The position numbers and the translations under genes were made by a program. Positions 26,846 to 34,792 of a stretch of DNA of 64,000 nt are shown here, one piece after another. This stretch comes from Roseicella aerolata (lineage in GTDB: Bacteria > Pseudomonadota > Alphaproteobacteria > Acetobacterales > Acetobacteraceae). Each line of letters starts with the position of its first letter. The stretch's first letter is position 1. Below the pieces are notes generated by a model. The model worked only from the letters and a program-made list of their open reading frames with translations, ran no database searches and was not told where the DNA came from. The DNA is taken from the NCBI RefSeq assembly GCF_020523605.1, contig NZ_JAJAQI010000035.1, positions 1-64,000 of the forward strand, written 5' to 3'.

Positions 26846-27772
26846 TCAGCGCGTTCCGGCCGCAGGGGATTCCGCCCGCGCCGTCGCCGCCAGCGCGCCG
26901 CCGCCCAATACCAGTGCGGCCGCGGCCAGCACGGTGCCACCCAGCCGGCCCTCGCCGGCCGCCACCAGCAGCAGGGTGGACGCGACCGGCGTGCCATAGG
27001 CGAGCGTGCCGAGCAGCCGCGGATCGCCCCGCTTCATCCCGATATCCCACAGGAAGAAGGCGGCGCCGACCGGCCCGGCCCCGAGCAGGAGGACGGCCAG
27101 CCATTGCGCCGGACCGGGCCAGGCGGGCGGTTCCAGCAGCGCATGCCCGAGCAGGGCCACCAGGGCGGAGGCCAGGCAGAAGCCGGCCACCGCCTCGGTC
27201 GGCGCGCCGGCCAGCCGCGGTGTGCCTGCCAGCACCGAGTAGAGCGCCCAGGTCAGCCCGGCGCCGAGCGCCGCCGCATAGCCCGCGAAGGCCCCGCCGC
27301 CGAAGCTCCCCTGCGCCCCGCCGGCCAGGAGCAGCACGGCGCCGGCCGCACCCAGGCCCACCCCCGCCAGCCGGCGCGGGCCGAGCCGGAGACCGCGGAT
27401 GGGTCCGGCGAGCAGCACGATCAGCAGCGGCCAGGTGTAGTTCAGCAGGTTCGCCTCGACCGGCGGGGCGAGGGCCAGGGCGGCGAAGTAGAGCGCATGG
27501 TAGCCCGCCAGCCCGCCGACGCCATGCAGCCAGACCAGCACCGGCTGCCGCAGCGTGCCGAGCCGCCCGCGCGCCGCGACGACGGCGAGGCCGAGCGCGC
27601 CGCCGACCAGGAAGGCGAGGCCGGTGAGCAGCAGGGGCGGCAGGGGCTGCGCCAGCCGCGCGAGCAGCGCGAGGAAGGCCCAGAGGAGCAGGGCGGCGCA
27701 GCCCGCGAGGGTGGCGCCGAGGGGGCTTGAGGTCACGAGAGATCCATTCGGGGCTGCAGGGCGCCGCACCAT
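26846..27772 (-). CDS. DMT-superfamily (EamA) transporter
   Basis: 308 aa with about ten hydrophobic helices in two EamA repeats (about 15-145 and 165-295), rich in Ala/Leu/Gly. Features such as PPVEANLLNYTWPLLIVLLA, LTWALYSVLAG and FFLWDIGMKRGDP resemble the YddG-type aromatic amino acid exporter group. It probably exports amino acids or similar metabolites across the inner membrane. ATG 27772 gives a 12-residue extension; GTG 27736 is an equally plausible start. It is divergent from the small 4-helix membrane protein. Confidence 0.85.
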   Translation of the reverse strand: MVRRPAAPNGSLVTSSPLGATLAGCAALLLWAFLALLARLAQPLPPLLLTGLAFLVGGALGLAVVAARGRLGTLRQPVLVWLHGVGGLAGYHALYFAALALAPPVEANLLNYTWPLLIVLLAGPIRGLRLGPRRLAGVGLGAAGAVLLLAGGAQGSFGGGAFAGYAAALGAGLTWALYSVLAGTPRLAGAPTEAVAGFCLASALVALLGHALLEPPAWPGPAQWLAVLLLGAGPVGAAFFLWDIGMKRGDPRLLGTLAYGTPVASTLLLVAAGEGRLGGTVLAAAALVLGGGALAATARAESPAAGTR

Positions 27773-27805
27773 ATGTGCCGCAGGCGGATTCGCGGAGACG
27801 GGACC

Positions 27806-28165
27806 ATGGGCTTCTGGGCGCGCAGCTTCATCACGGCTTTCGCCCTCTGGGCGGCGACGGAGTTGGTGCCGGGGATCGAGGTGCGGGGAGTCTTCTCCCT
27901 GCTGCTGGCGGCGCTGGTCTTCGGGCTGGTGAATGCGGTGGTGCGGCCGGTGCTGGTGCTGCTCTCCCTACCGATCACCCTGCTGACGCTCGGGCTGTTC
28001 CTGCTGGTCGTGAATGCGGCGATGCTCGGCCTGACCGCCTGGGTGCTGCCGGGCTTCTCGGTCGCCGGCTTCTGGCCGGCGCTGTTCGGCGCCATCGTGG
28101 TCTCGATCATGAGCTGGGCGGCGACACGCCTCTTCGTGCCAAGGGACATGGCCGGGGCGCGGTAG
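27806..28165 (+). CDS. Phage-holin-like small membrane protein (pfam04020 type)
   Basis: 119 aa with four membrane helices: ITAFALWAATELVPGIEVRG, SLLLAALVFGLVNAVVRPVL, ITLLTLGLFLLVVNAAMLGL, and SVAGFWPALFGAIVVSIMSW. The pattern VFGLVNAVVRPVLVLLSLPI is the hallmark of the 'mycobacterial 4TMS holin' superfamily, which in most bacteria is a housekeeping membrane protein without prophage context; no phage genes are near. ATG 27806 has GGAGA upstream. Confidence 0.88.
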   Translation: MGFWARSFITAFALWAATELVPGIEVRGVFSLLLAALVFGLVNAVVRPVLVLLSLPITLLTLGLFLLVVNAAMLGLTAWVLPGFSVAGFWPALFGAIVVSIMSWAATRLFVPRDMAGAR

Positions 28166-28227
28166 CGGCGGGGGGCGGCGGCTGCCGCATCCCCCGCTCC
28201 CGGCGCGTCAGGGAATGCGGCGGCGCC

Positions 28228-28617
28228 TCAGGTCTCGAATCCAGGGTCGATCGGCACCCGCAGCGCCTCGGCCAGCCGGTTGGTCTCCGCCGCCATGCCG
28301 ACCACCGCGAGCAACTCGCCGAACATCGCGTCATCCATGCCGGCACGGCGGGCGGCGGCGCCATGGCTGGCCGTGCAATAGGCGCAGCCGGCCGCCATGG
28401 AGACGGCGAGATAGAGCATCTCCTTGGTCCGCACATCCAGCGCGCCGGGCGCCATGACCTGGGAGAGGCTCTCCCAGGTCCGCTTGAGGCTGGGCGGATC
28501 CACCGCCAGCGCCTTCCAGAAATTGTTCACATCCGGCACGCCGCGGGCGGCCTTGATGGCGTCGAAGACGGCGCGGACCTCCGGCCCGGCCTCCTCATAC
28601 TGCACCAATCGCGGCAT
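28228..28617 (-). CDS. AhpD-like carboxymuconolactone decarboxylase-family protein
   Basis: 129 aa. The AhpD/CMD core has the redox motif CAYCTASH (about 78-85) preceded by TKEMLYLAVSMAAG. The CxxC plus His argues for a disulfide/alkylhydroperoxidase-type activity rather than lactone decarboxylation. Its start ATG (28615-28617) overlaps the YciI gene stop by one base (TGATG), so the two are translationally coupled. Single-domain, cytosolic. Confidence 0.87.
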   Translation of the reverse strand: MPRLVQYEEAGPEVRAVFDAIKAARGVPDVNNFWKALAVDPPSLKRTWESLSQVMAPGALDVRTKEMLYLAVSMAAGCAYCTASHGAAARRAGMDDAMFGELLAVVGMAAETNRLAEALRVPIDPGFET

Positions 28618-29267
28618 CAGGCGGCGCCCGGCAGCGGCCGCCAGGGCAGCGGCGCGAAGCGCGTGCCGTAGAGCGTCGTCTCCTGCCAGACCCCGGCGGT
28701 CACATAGGGGTCCTCCGCCATCCAGGCGCGTGCGCCCTCATCCGTGTCGCGGGCGATGACCGCGACGGAGCCGACCATGCGCTGCCCCGCCTCATCCAGG
28801 ATGGCGCCGCCGATGGCGAGCGTGCCGTCGGCCGCCATGGGGCGCACGCGCGCCAGATGCGCCTCCCGCACCGAAAGGCGCCGGTCCTGCGCGCCCGGAT
28901 CGGTGCCGTCGCGTGCGATGATGACGGTATGGGTGCGGCCGGGCGCGATCGGGGCGCCCGGCTGCGGCAGCGGCCGGTAGGGCAGGGGGGCGATGCGGAA
29001 GGGAAAGGTCTCCACCCGCGTCCAGACGCCCATGTTGTTGAAGGGCTCCGCAGCCAGATAGTCGCGCAGCCCTGCCTCGTCCGGCACCTCGAGGATCATC
29101 AGGGACCCGACGGCCCGCCCATCGGCGGCCAGCAGCGGCGTGCCGAAGGCGAGGCGGCCATCGCCCGCCCAGACCGCCAGCACCTGCAGATGCCGCTCGC
29201 GCGCGGCCAAGCGCCGGGCCGGCGCCTCCGCATCCTCGCCATCATAGGCCAGCACGGCGTAACCCAT
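28617..29267 (-). CDS. Tandem YciI-domain protein
   Basis: 216 aa made of two consecutive YciI-like ferredoxin-fold domains (about 1-95 and 112-210). The first has YAVLAYDGEDAE, RERHLQVLAVWAGDG and FNNMGVW; the second has HTVIIARDGTDPG, REAHLARVRPMAADG and YVTAGVW. Each keeps the His of the conserved H..hL motif. YciI proteins are normally about 95 aa and single, so this is a fusion or internal duplication. ATG 29267 has a GGAGGAGA ribosome site. Role unknown; co-expressed with the AhpD-like protein. Confidence 0.85.
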   Translation of the reverse strand: MGYAVLAYDGEDAEAPARRLAARERHLQVLAVWAGDGRLAFGTPLLAADGRAVGSLMILEVPDEAGLRDYLAAEPFNNMGVWTRVETFPFRIAPLPYRPLPQPGAPIAPGRTHTVIIARDGTDPGAQDRRLSVREAHLARVRPMAADGTLAIGGAILDEAGQRMVGSVAVIARDTDEGARAWMAEDPYVTAGVWQETTLYGTRFAPLPWRPLPGAA

Positions 29268-29320
29268 TGTCGTCTCCTCCCGCAGGCGGGCGGGAGAATG
29301 CCGCGGCCGGCGCGGCGCGG

Positions 29321-29566
29321 CTACCGGTTGGTGCGGCCGCGATGGCCTGGATTGACCCCGCCCTGCGGGTTGGCGTCGCTCATCACGTCGCCCTCGCTCG
29401 TGCTCTCGCCGGCGATCTCCTCCGGGTCGCCCTTGCTGCGGCTCTGCGTCCCCTTGCTGGCGCCGATGCCGGGGTCGCGCTCCAGGTCGTCCGGCGGCCG
29501 TGGGGTATCGGCGCCGAGGCCGCCCTTCCGGTCTTCCGGCCCGCGCGGATGCTTGCTGCTGGTCAC
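29321..29566 (-). CDS. Small hydrophilic protein, unknown function
   Basis: 81 aa from GTG 29566 with AAGGAGG 8 bases upstream. Very hydrophilic and low-complexity, with no hydrophobic core: HPRGPEDRKGGLGADTPRPP, then DDLERDPGIGASKGT, DPEEIAGE and NPQGGVNPG. It is Gly/Asp/Pro/Arg-rich and probably disordered. The frame has a good start and sits between genes without overlap, so I regard it as real. Similar short disordered proteins occur in related bacteria as far as I recall, but the function is unknown. Confidence 0.6.
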   Translation of the reverse strand: MTSSKHPRGPEDRKGGLGADTPRPPDDLERDPGIGASKGTQSRSKGDPEEIAGESTSEGDVMSDANPQGGVNPGHRGRTNR

Positions 29567-29602
29567 CTGGCCTTCCTCCTTCCGGTAGAGGGACCCCAAC
29601 GA

Positions 29603-29632
29603 GAAAACGGCGCCGGGTGTTCCCCGGCGCCG
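29603..29632 (-). terminator. Rho-independent terminator of phaB
   Basis: Perfect 10-bp GC stem 29608-29617/29623-29632 (CGGCGCCGGG arms), 5-base loop, followed on the minus strand by TTTTC. About 40 bases past the phaB stop; a textbook intrinsic terminator. Confidence 0.85.
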
Positions 29633-29671
29633 CCTCCTGCGACGATCCGCGGCCCGCGCGGTGCCGCTGCG

Positions 29672-30394
29672 TCAGTACATGTGCTGGCCGCCATTGATCG
29701 AGAGCGTCGAGCCGGTGATGAAATCGGCGTCGTCGGTGGTCAGGAAGACGACGCCGCGGGCGATGTCCTCCGCCCGGCCGAGCCGTCCGCGCGGGATCTT
29801 GGCGATGATCTTCTCCAGCACATCCGGCGGCACCGCGCGCACCATCTCGGTATCCACATAGCCCGGGGCGATGGCGTTCACGGTGATGCCGATCTTGGCG
29901 CCTTCCTGGGCCAGCGCCTTGGTGAAGCCGTGGATGCCGGACTTGGCGGCGGCGTAGTTCACCTGGCCGTACTGGCCGGCCTGGCCGTTGATCGAGCCGA
30001 TATTGACGATGCGGCCGTATTTCCGCGCCGTCATGCCGTCCCAGACCAGCTTGCAGAGATTGTAGCAGGAGCCGAGATTGGTATCGATCACATCGTCCCA
30101 CATCTGGCGGGACAGGCGCTTCATCGTCGCATCGCGGGTGATGCCGGCATTGTTGACCAGGATCTCGATCGGGCCGACCTCGGCCTCGATCTTCTTCACC
30201 GCCGCCTCGCATTGCGCGAAATCGGAGACGTCGAATTTGTAGCACGGGATTCCCGTCCGCTCGGTGAAGGCCTGCGCCGCCGCATCATTGCCGGCGTAGC
30301 TCGCCACCACCGTGCGGCCGGCGGCCTTCAGCGCCTCGCTGATCGCGGCGCCGATGCCGCGCTGCCCGCCCGTCACCAATGCGACTCTTGCCAT
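29672..30394 (-). CDS. phaB: Acetoacetyl-CoA reductase PhaB
   Basis: 240 aa SDR. NADPH-dependent reduction of acetoacetyl-CoA to (R)-3-hydroxybutyryl-CoA, the monomer for PHB. Motifs: TGGQRGIGAAI (cofactor), NNAGITRDATMKRL, catalytic Ser in GSINGQAGQYGQVNYAAAK with Tyr and Lys, PGYVDTEMVRAVP, and the C-terminal DFITGSTLSINGGQHMY. The last two blocks are specific to PhaB. ATG 30394 follows GGGAGA. It is monocistronic with its own terminator, 12.9 kb from phaA and the synthase-like gene. Confidence 0.95.
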   Translation of the reverse strand: MARVALVTGGQRGIGAAISEALKAAGRTVVASYAGNDAAAQAFTERTGIPCYKFDVSDFAQCEAAVKKIEAEVGPIEILVNNAGITRDATMKRLSRQMWDDVIDTNLGSCYNLCKLVWDGMTARKYGRIVNIGSINGQAGQYGQVNYAAAKSGIHGFTKALAQEGAKIGITVNAIAPGYVDTEMVRAVPPDVLEKIIAKIPRGRLGRAEDIARGVVFLTTDDADFITGSTLSINGGQHMY

Positions 30395-30575
30395 GTTCCC
30401 GTCTCCCTATGTTCGTGCCCATGAGCCCTGGCCGGCGCCGCGCCGGGCGTTGCGTCGCGCGGCGCCAGCATGGCTAGGTCAGCCCGGAAGCTGCTGTTGG
30501 ATCAAGCGGGAATGCCCGGGCGTGTCATTGCGCAGGATCAAGGAAAGGCGGCTCCCGCTGGTGCATTCTCCACCC

Positions 30576-30600
30576 GTCCGCAGGAGTCGTCCTGCCGGAC
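30576..30600. other. Hairpin upstream of orphan terminator
   Basis: Near-perfect inverted repeat GTCCGCAGGA...TCCTGCCGGAC (one bulged base) in the gap between phaB and the cytochrome gene. Together with the plus-strand terminator at 30629 it could form a short structured RNA. Confidence 0.3.
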
Positions 30601-30628
30601 TTTCGACTGACGATCCTCCCTCGAACTC

Positions 30629-30667
30629 GGCCCGGCGGCGTCCCGTGACCTGTCGGGCCTTTTCTTT
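30629..30667 (+). terminator. Plus-strand intrinsic terminator without an upstream gene
   Basis: Stem GGCCCGGCG/TGTCGGGCC (with G-U pairs) followed by TTTTCTTT on the plus strand. Both flanking genes (phaB, cytochrome c) are on the minus strand, and this orientation does not serve them. Confidence 0.45.
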
Positions 30668-30673
30668 GGCCGC

Positions 30674-31012
30674 TCAGCGGCCCTTGAGCGAGAGGATATA
30701 GGCTACCACCCCGTCCAGCTCCGCCTGGCTCAGCCGGTAGTCCGGCATGCGGGCATGCGGGGTCTGCAGGAAAACGCGCAGCGACATCTCCGTGGTGGAG
30801 GGCATGCGGGCGATCTCCTGGAAAGGCGGCGCGGCATCGCCCACCGGGCCGCGCGCGCCGGGGCCGGTCACATGGCAGTTCGCGCACCAGCTCTCCGCCA
30901 CGACGCGGCCAAAGGACAGCCTTTCCTGCTGCAGCGCGCCCTGGGCCGAGGCCTGCGTGGCGGCGAGCAGGAGAGGCAGCAGCAGGGCGGCCGGGGCCGA
31001 CAGTGATCGCAT
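30674..31012 (-). CDS. Exported monohaem cytochrome c
   Basis: 112 aa. Signal peptide MRSLSAPAALLLPLLLAATQ, cut near ASAQ. One haem site CANCH (Cys43, Cys46, His47) and a probable axial Met89 (HARMPDY), followed by the class I C-terminal helix ELDGVVAYILSLK. It is a periplasmic single-electron carrier. ATG 31012 has AAGGAGGAG. It is divergent from an SDR gene by 70 bases and shows no oxidase or dehydrogenase partner nearby. Confidence 0.92.
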   Translation of the reverse strand: MRSLSAPAALLLPLLLAATQASAQGALQQERLSFGRVVAESWCANCHVTGPGARGPVGDAAPPFQEIARMPSTTEMSLRVFLQTPHARMPDYRLSQAELDGVVAYILSLKGR

Positions 31013-31082
31013 GGGCTCTCCTCCTTCGCGGGCGGCACGGGTGAGGGTTAGGCTGCGCCGTCTGAACCAGTGGGAGGGAAGA

Positions 31083-31814
31083 ATGGCGCGATTCTCGGGC
31101 AAGGTGGTGCTGATCTCGGGCGGGGCCCGCGGCCAGGGCGCGGCGGAGGCGCGGCTGCTGGTCGCCGAAGGCGCCAAGGTCGTGCTGGGCGACCTGCTGG
31201 AGGCGGAGGGTCGCGCCCTGGCCGCCGAGCTGGGCTCCGCCGCTCAATTCGTTCACCAAGATGTGACGAAGGAGGAGGACTGGGCCCGCGCCGTCGCCGC
31301 CGCCGAGGCGATGGGCGGGCTGCACGGCATGGTCAACAATGCCGGCATCTATGTCCCGCGCCCGCTGATGCAGACGGATGCCGAACTGTTCGAGCGGCAC
31401 ATGCGGGTCAACCAGCTTGGCTGCTTTCTCGGCATGCAGGCGGTGGTGCCGGCCATGGAGCGGGCCGGCGGCGGCTCGATCGTCAACATCTCCTCCACCG
31501 CCGGCCTGCGCGGCTCCCCCGGCGCGCTGGCCTATTGCGCGACCAAATGGGCGCTGCGCGGCATGACCAAGGCGGCGGCCGTGGACCTGGCGCCAAGGGG
31601 CATCCGGGTGAACAGCGTGCATCCCGGGCCGATCGAGACCGACATGGTGAAGGTCTGGACCAATGAGCAGCGGGCGGTGCGGCTCTCCCAGATCCCGATC
31701 GGCCGGATCGGCCAGGCGGAGGATGTGGCGCGGGTGGTGCTGTTCCTGCTCTCCGAGGAGAGCGCCTACATGACCGGGGCGGAACTGGCGGTGGATGGCG
31801 GCGCGTCGCTCTGA
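31083..31814 (+). CDS. SDR-family oxidoreductase (3-alpha/20-beta-HSD-like)
   Basis: 243 aa classical SDR. Cofactor motif SGGARGQGAAEARLL, NNAGIY, catalytic Ser in NISSTAGLRG, YCATKWALRG (Tyr-xxx-Lys), and PGPIETDM. Asp in LGDLLEAEG suggests NAD(H) preference. The RGQG segment (Gln in place of Ile) is typical of the hydroxysteroid-dehydrogenase-like group, but substrates in that group vary widely. ATG 31083 has GGAGGG. A Bug gene follows on the same strand (111 bases), perhaps functionally linked. Confidence 0.88.
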   Translation: MARFSGKVVLISGGARGQGAAEARLLVAEGAKVVLGDLLEAEGRALAAELGSAAQFVHQDVTKEEDWARAVAAAEAMGGLHGMVNNAGIYVPRPLMQTDAELFERHMRVNQLGCFLGMQAVVPAMERAGGGSIVNISSTAGLRGSPGALAYCATKWALRGMTKAAAVDLAPRGIRVNSVHPGPIETDMVKVWTNEQRAVRLSQIPIGRIGQAEDVARVVLFLLSEESAYMTGAELAVDGGASL

Positions 31815-31925
31815 TGCCGCACCGCCCGGGCTCGCACCCGGGCGGCCTCCCGCCCCAGGGGCCGGGCTTGCGTCCAGGCGGTCTCCCGCCCTAGGGGGCC
31901 GGGCATCCCGGCTGGAGCCCCCCGC

Positions 31926-32909
31926 ATGCGCATCCTTCCCCGCCCGACCCGCCGCGGCGTCCTCGCCGGCCTCGGCGCCGCCGCCCTGGCCGGCCCTGCA
32001 GAGGCCCAGACGGGCCGCCCCATCACCCTGATCGTTCCCTATGCCGCGGGCGGCGGCACCGACATCGTCGGCCGGGAATTCGCGCCGCTCTTTGCGGAGG
32101 CAATGGGCCAGACGGTGGTGGTGGACAACCGCGGCGGCGCGGCCGGGCATGTCGGCTCGGTCAGCGTCGCGCGTGCCCGGCCGGACGGCACCACGCTGCT
32201 CTTCGCCGTTTCGACCAATATCGTGGTCAACCCGCACCTGCAGAAGGGCGACCGGCTGGACCTGGCGACGGCGCTGCAGCCGGTCGCGCAGGTCTCCACC
32301 TACCAGTATGTGCTGGTGGTGCATCCGGATGTGCCGGCACGGACGCTGCCGGAGCTGATCACCCATATCCGCAGCCGTCCGAAGGGCGACCTGACCTATT
32401 CCTCGGGCGGCGTCGGCAATGCCAACCACCTGGCGGGCGTGCTGTTCTCCGAAGCGGCGGGCGTGCAGATGGAGCATGTGCCCTATCGCGGCACCGCGCC
32501 GGCGCTGCTGGACGTGGTGGCGGGGCGGGTGACGATGAATTTCTCCTCGCCCCCGCCGGCGCTCGCCCTGGTGCGGGAGGGGAAGCTGCGCGCCATCGCG
32601 GTGACCGGGGAGGCGCGCATCCCCGCCATCCCGGAGGTGCCGACCCTGACCGAGGCGGGGCTGCCCGGCACGGTCATCACCGGCTGGCACGGGGTCTTCG
32701 CCCCGGCCGGCGTGCCGGCCGCGCAGATGGAGGCGATGGAGGCGGCGGCCCGCAAGGCGGCGGCCGCGCCGCGCTACCTGGACCGGCTGGCGCATGACGG
32801 GCTGGAGCCGGCGCCGGAGCGCCCGCGCGCCGCCTTCGCCGCCGCAGTGGCGCAGGAGAGCGCCTATTGGGCGCGGAAGGTGAAGGAGCTCGACCTCAGG
32901 CTCGAATAG
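31926..32909 (+). CDS. Bug/TctC-family periplasmic binding protein
   Basis: 327 aa. Tat-type leader PTRRGVLAGLGAAALAGPAE. Motifs: VPYAAGGGTDIVGREF, DNRGGAAGHVGSVSVA, RPDGTTLLFA, VPYRGTAPALLDVVAGRVTM. It differs from the other Bug proteins here in the N-terminal binding loop (GGGTDIV). Lies 111 bases downstream of the SDR on the same strand; the next gene is convergent, with only 7 bases between. Confidence 0.88.
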   Translation: MRILPRPTRRGVLAGLGAAALAGPAEAQTGRPITLIVPYAAGGGTDIVGREFAPLFAEAMGQTVVVDNRGGAAGHVGSVSVARARPDGTTLLFAVSTNIVVNPHLQKGDRLDLATALQPVAQVSTYQYVLVVHPDVPARTLPELITHIRSRPKGDLTYSSGGVGNANHLAGVLFSEAAGVQMEHVPYRGTAPALLDVVAGRVTMNFSSPPPALALVREGKLRAIAVTGEARIPAIPEVPTLTEAGLPGTVITGWHGVFAPAGVPAAQMEAMEAAARKAAAAPRYLDRLAHDGLEPAPERPRAAFAAAVAQESAYWARKVKELDLRLE

Positions 32910-32916
32910 CCGGCGC

Positions 32917-33528
32917 TCACCATCGCCGGTGCCAGCCGCCCCAGCCGCGATAGACGCCGAAGGAGACGCTGGGACCCCAGTACCAGCCCGGCCCGTGATA
33001 GGGATAGGCATAGGGCGGCGGGTAGGGATAGGCGTAAGGGGTGGGGTAGGGGTAGGCTGGCGCCGGATAGGCGGTGACCATGGGCAGGGGCGGCGCCTGC
33101 ACGCTGTTGCCGGTGCTGGCGATGCACTGGGTATAGGCGTTGTCGTAGCGCTGCTGCAGGGACCCGGCCGAGGCCTGGGCATTGCCCGCGCCGATCGCCG
33201 AGCCGGCGAGCAGCCCGGCGCCGGCGCCGATCGCCGCCCCCGTCCCCATGGCGGCGCCGGCCGAGCCGATCAGCGCCCCGGTCGCGGCGCCGAGGCCGGT
33301 GCCGATGGCGGCGCTGCCGACCGCCGCCTGGTTCGCCGCATTCGCCGGGGTGTTGCCGGTCTGCGCCGCCGCGTAGTTGCGGCAATTCGCGTCCTCCGCC
33401 TGAAAGGTCGCCAGGTCCTTCCCCTTGGCGGGAAGGGCGAGGACGCTTGGCCCCGTCGGCGGCGCGACGGCGCAGGCGCCGAGCGAGAGGGGAATCAGCA
33501 GGGCGAGGGCGGCGCGTGTGGTGGTCAT
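32917..33528 (-). CDS. Glycine-zipper lipoprotein with Tyr/Pro-rich C-terminus
   Basis: 203 aa. Lipoprotein signal with lipobox LGAC (Cys19). Residues about 68-118 form glycine-zipper repeats (AIGTGLGAATGALIGSAGAA, AIGAGAGLLAG), typical of proteins inserted in the outer membrane or its lipid phase. The C-terminus has imperfect PYPxPYAYPY repeats and Trp/Gly-rich tail (RGWGGWHRRW). Conserved Cys at about 49 (DANCRNYAA) and 135 (YTQCIAS) match the YMGG-like family. Role in the envelope unknown. Confidence 0.82.
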   Translation of the reverse strand: MTTTRAALALLIPLSLGACAVAPPTGPSVLALPAKGKDLATFQAEDANCRNYAAAQTGNTPANAANQAAVGSAAIGTGLGAATGALIGSAGAAMGTGAAIGAGAGLLAGSAIGAGNAQASAGSLQQRYDNAYTQCIASTGNSVQAPPLPMVTAYPAPAYPYPTPYAYPYPPPYAYPYHGPGWYWGPSVSFGVYRGWGGWHRRW

Positions 33529-33641
33529 GGTCCTGTCTTCCTGCCCGGCGCGGGCCGGGCGCTATCCCGCAGCCAATATGGGCCTGCCCCCGGTGGCCTG
33601 CCTGCCCATTTGCGTAACGGCCTGTTGCGGGGCGCCGGCCG

Positions 33642-34745
33642 TCAGCGTGATTCCGCGGCCAGGATCCGGGCAAACAGCGGCACGGCGGCGGCCAGGTCCC
33701 GCACGGCCACGCATTCCCGCGGGGTATGCGCCGTCTCGATGCTGCCGGGGCCAAGGATGACGCAGGGGGCGAGGGTCTGCAGTTCCGAGGCATCCGTGCC
33801 GTAGGGCGCGGTGCGCGGCGCCTGGCCGGTGACCTCCGTGGTGAGGCGGATCAGCGGATGGTCCACCGGCAGCTCGGGCGGCGGCCCCTCCGCCTGGATG
33901 CTCACGGCGATGCCGGCGCGCTCGCCCGCCTTGCGCACCGCCTCCAGGATAGGCGCCCGGTCCAGGCCGCGGCTGGCGCGGAACTTGATCCGCGCCGTGG
34001 CGCGGGCGGGGGTGACGTTCACCGCCGTGCCGTGGTTGTCGATGACCAGGTTGAAGTCGCAGAAGGGCGGGTCGTAGGCCGGGTCCTGCAGGGCCGGGTC
34101 CTGCCGCAGCCGCTGCTGGATCTCCCGCATCTCCGTCAGGAAGGGGATCAGCGCCCAGTTCGCGTTCGTCCCCTGGCCGGTCGAGGAATGCGCCTGCACG
34201 CCGGAGGCAACGGCGGTGATATTGGCGGAGGAGCGGTGGCCGCGCACGGGCACCAGCCCGGTCGGCTCCGCCACCACGATGCCCCGGAGGCCGAGCGAGC
34301 GGGCGAGGGCGCTGGCCGCCACCGCGCGGGCGCCCTCCTTGGTCGTCTCCTCATCGGTGGTGATCAGCAGGGTCGCCGCCACATCCGCCGGCACCGACCT
34401 CGCCGCCAGGATGCAGGCGGCGACCGCGCCCTTCATGTCCACGCTGCCGAGCCCGTGCAGCAGGCCCGACTCGTCGATCCGCGGCGACCAGGGGTCGTCC
34501 TGCCACCCCGTGTCCGGAACGGTATCCATATGGCCGGAGAGGGCATAGCCGCCCTTCGGCCCGCGATGCGCGACCAGCGCGCGCTTCGGGACGCCCGCCG
34601 CATCCGTGTAGTCCAGCCGCTCGACCTCGAAACCCGCCAGCTCGGCCTCGATCCTTTCGGCGACGGCCAGGTTGGAGCGAAAGGAGCGGCTGTCGAGCGC
34701 GATGAGGTCGGCAGCCAGGCGGGCGACGGCGTCGGCGTGTTCCAT
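33642..34745 (-). CDS. M20-family deacetylase (ArgE/DapE-like)
   Basis: 367 aa, similar to acetylornithine deacetylase. Metal ligands: LSGHMDTVPDTGW (His, Asp), LGSVDMKGAVAA, TTDEETTKEGA (catalytic Glu-Glu), VAEPTGLVPVRGHRS; the lid domain is about 175-290 and YGTDASELQ is near the C-terminus. It probably hydrolyses an N-acyl amino acid. ATG 34745 is used; TTG 34781 is an in-frame alternative. Divergent from the threonine-synthase-like gene with 47 bases between starts, so they may share control. Confidence 0.87.
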   Translation of the reverse strand: MEHADAVARLAADLIALDSRSFRSNLAVAERIEAELAGFEVERLDYTDAAGVPKRALVAHRGPKGGYALSGHMDTVPDTGWQDDPWSPRIDESGLLHGLGSVDMKGAVAACILAARSVPADVAATLLITTDEETTKEGARAVAASALARSLGLRGIVVAEPTGLVPVRGHRSSANITAVASGVQAHSSTGQGTNANWALIPFLTEMREIQQRLRQDPALQDPAYDPPFCDFNLVIDNHGTAVNVTPARATARIKFRASRGLDRAPILEAVRKAGERAGIAVSIQAEGPPPELPVDHPLIRLTTEVTGQAPRTAPYGTDASELQTLAPCVILGPGSIETAHTPRECVAVRDLAAAVPLFARILAAESR

Positions 34746-34792
34746 GGCCGCAAAGCTTGTCCCGGCGCGGGAAAAGGGCAAGTCTCCGCGGC

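Noticed and set aside
27806-28165. Prophage interpretation from the holin-like protein
   Set aside because: No other phage gene is near; the 4TMS family is commonly chromosomal.
30525-33182. An 885-codon minus-strand frame opposite the SDR and Bug genes
   Set aside because: Same shadow composition; the real proteins on the plus strand and cytochrome c on another minus frame explain the sequence.
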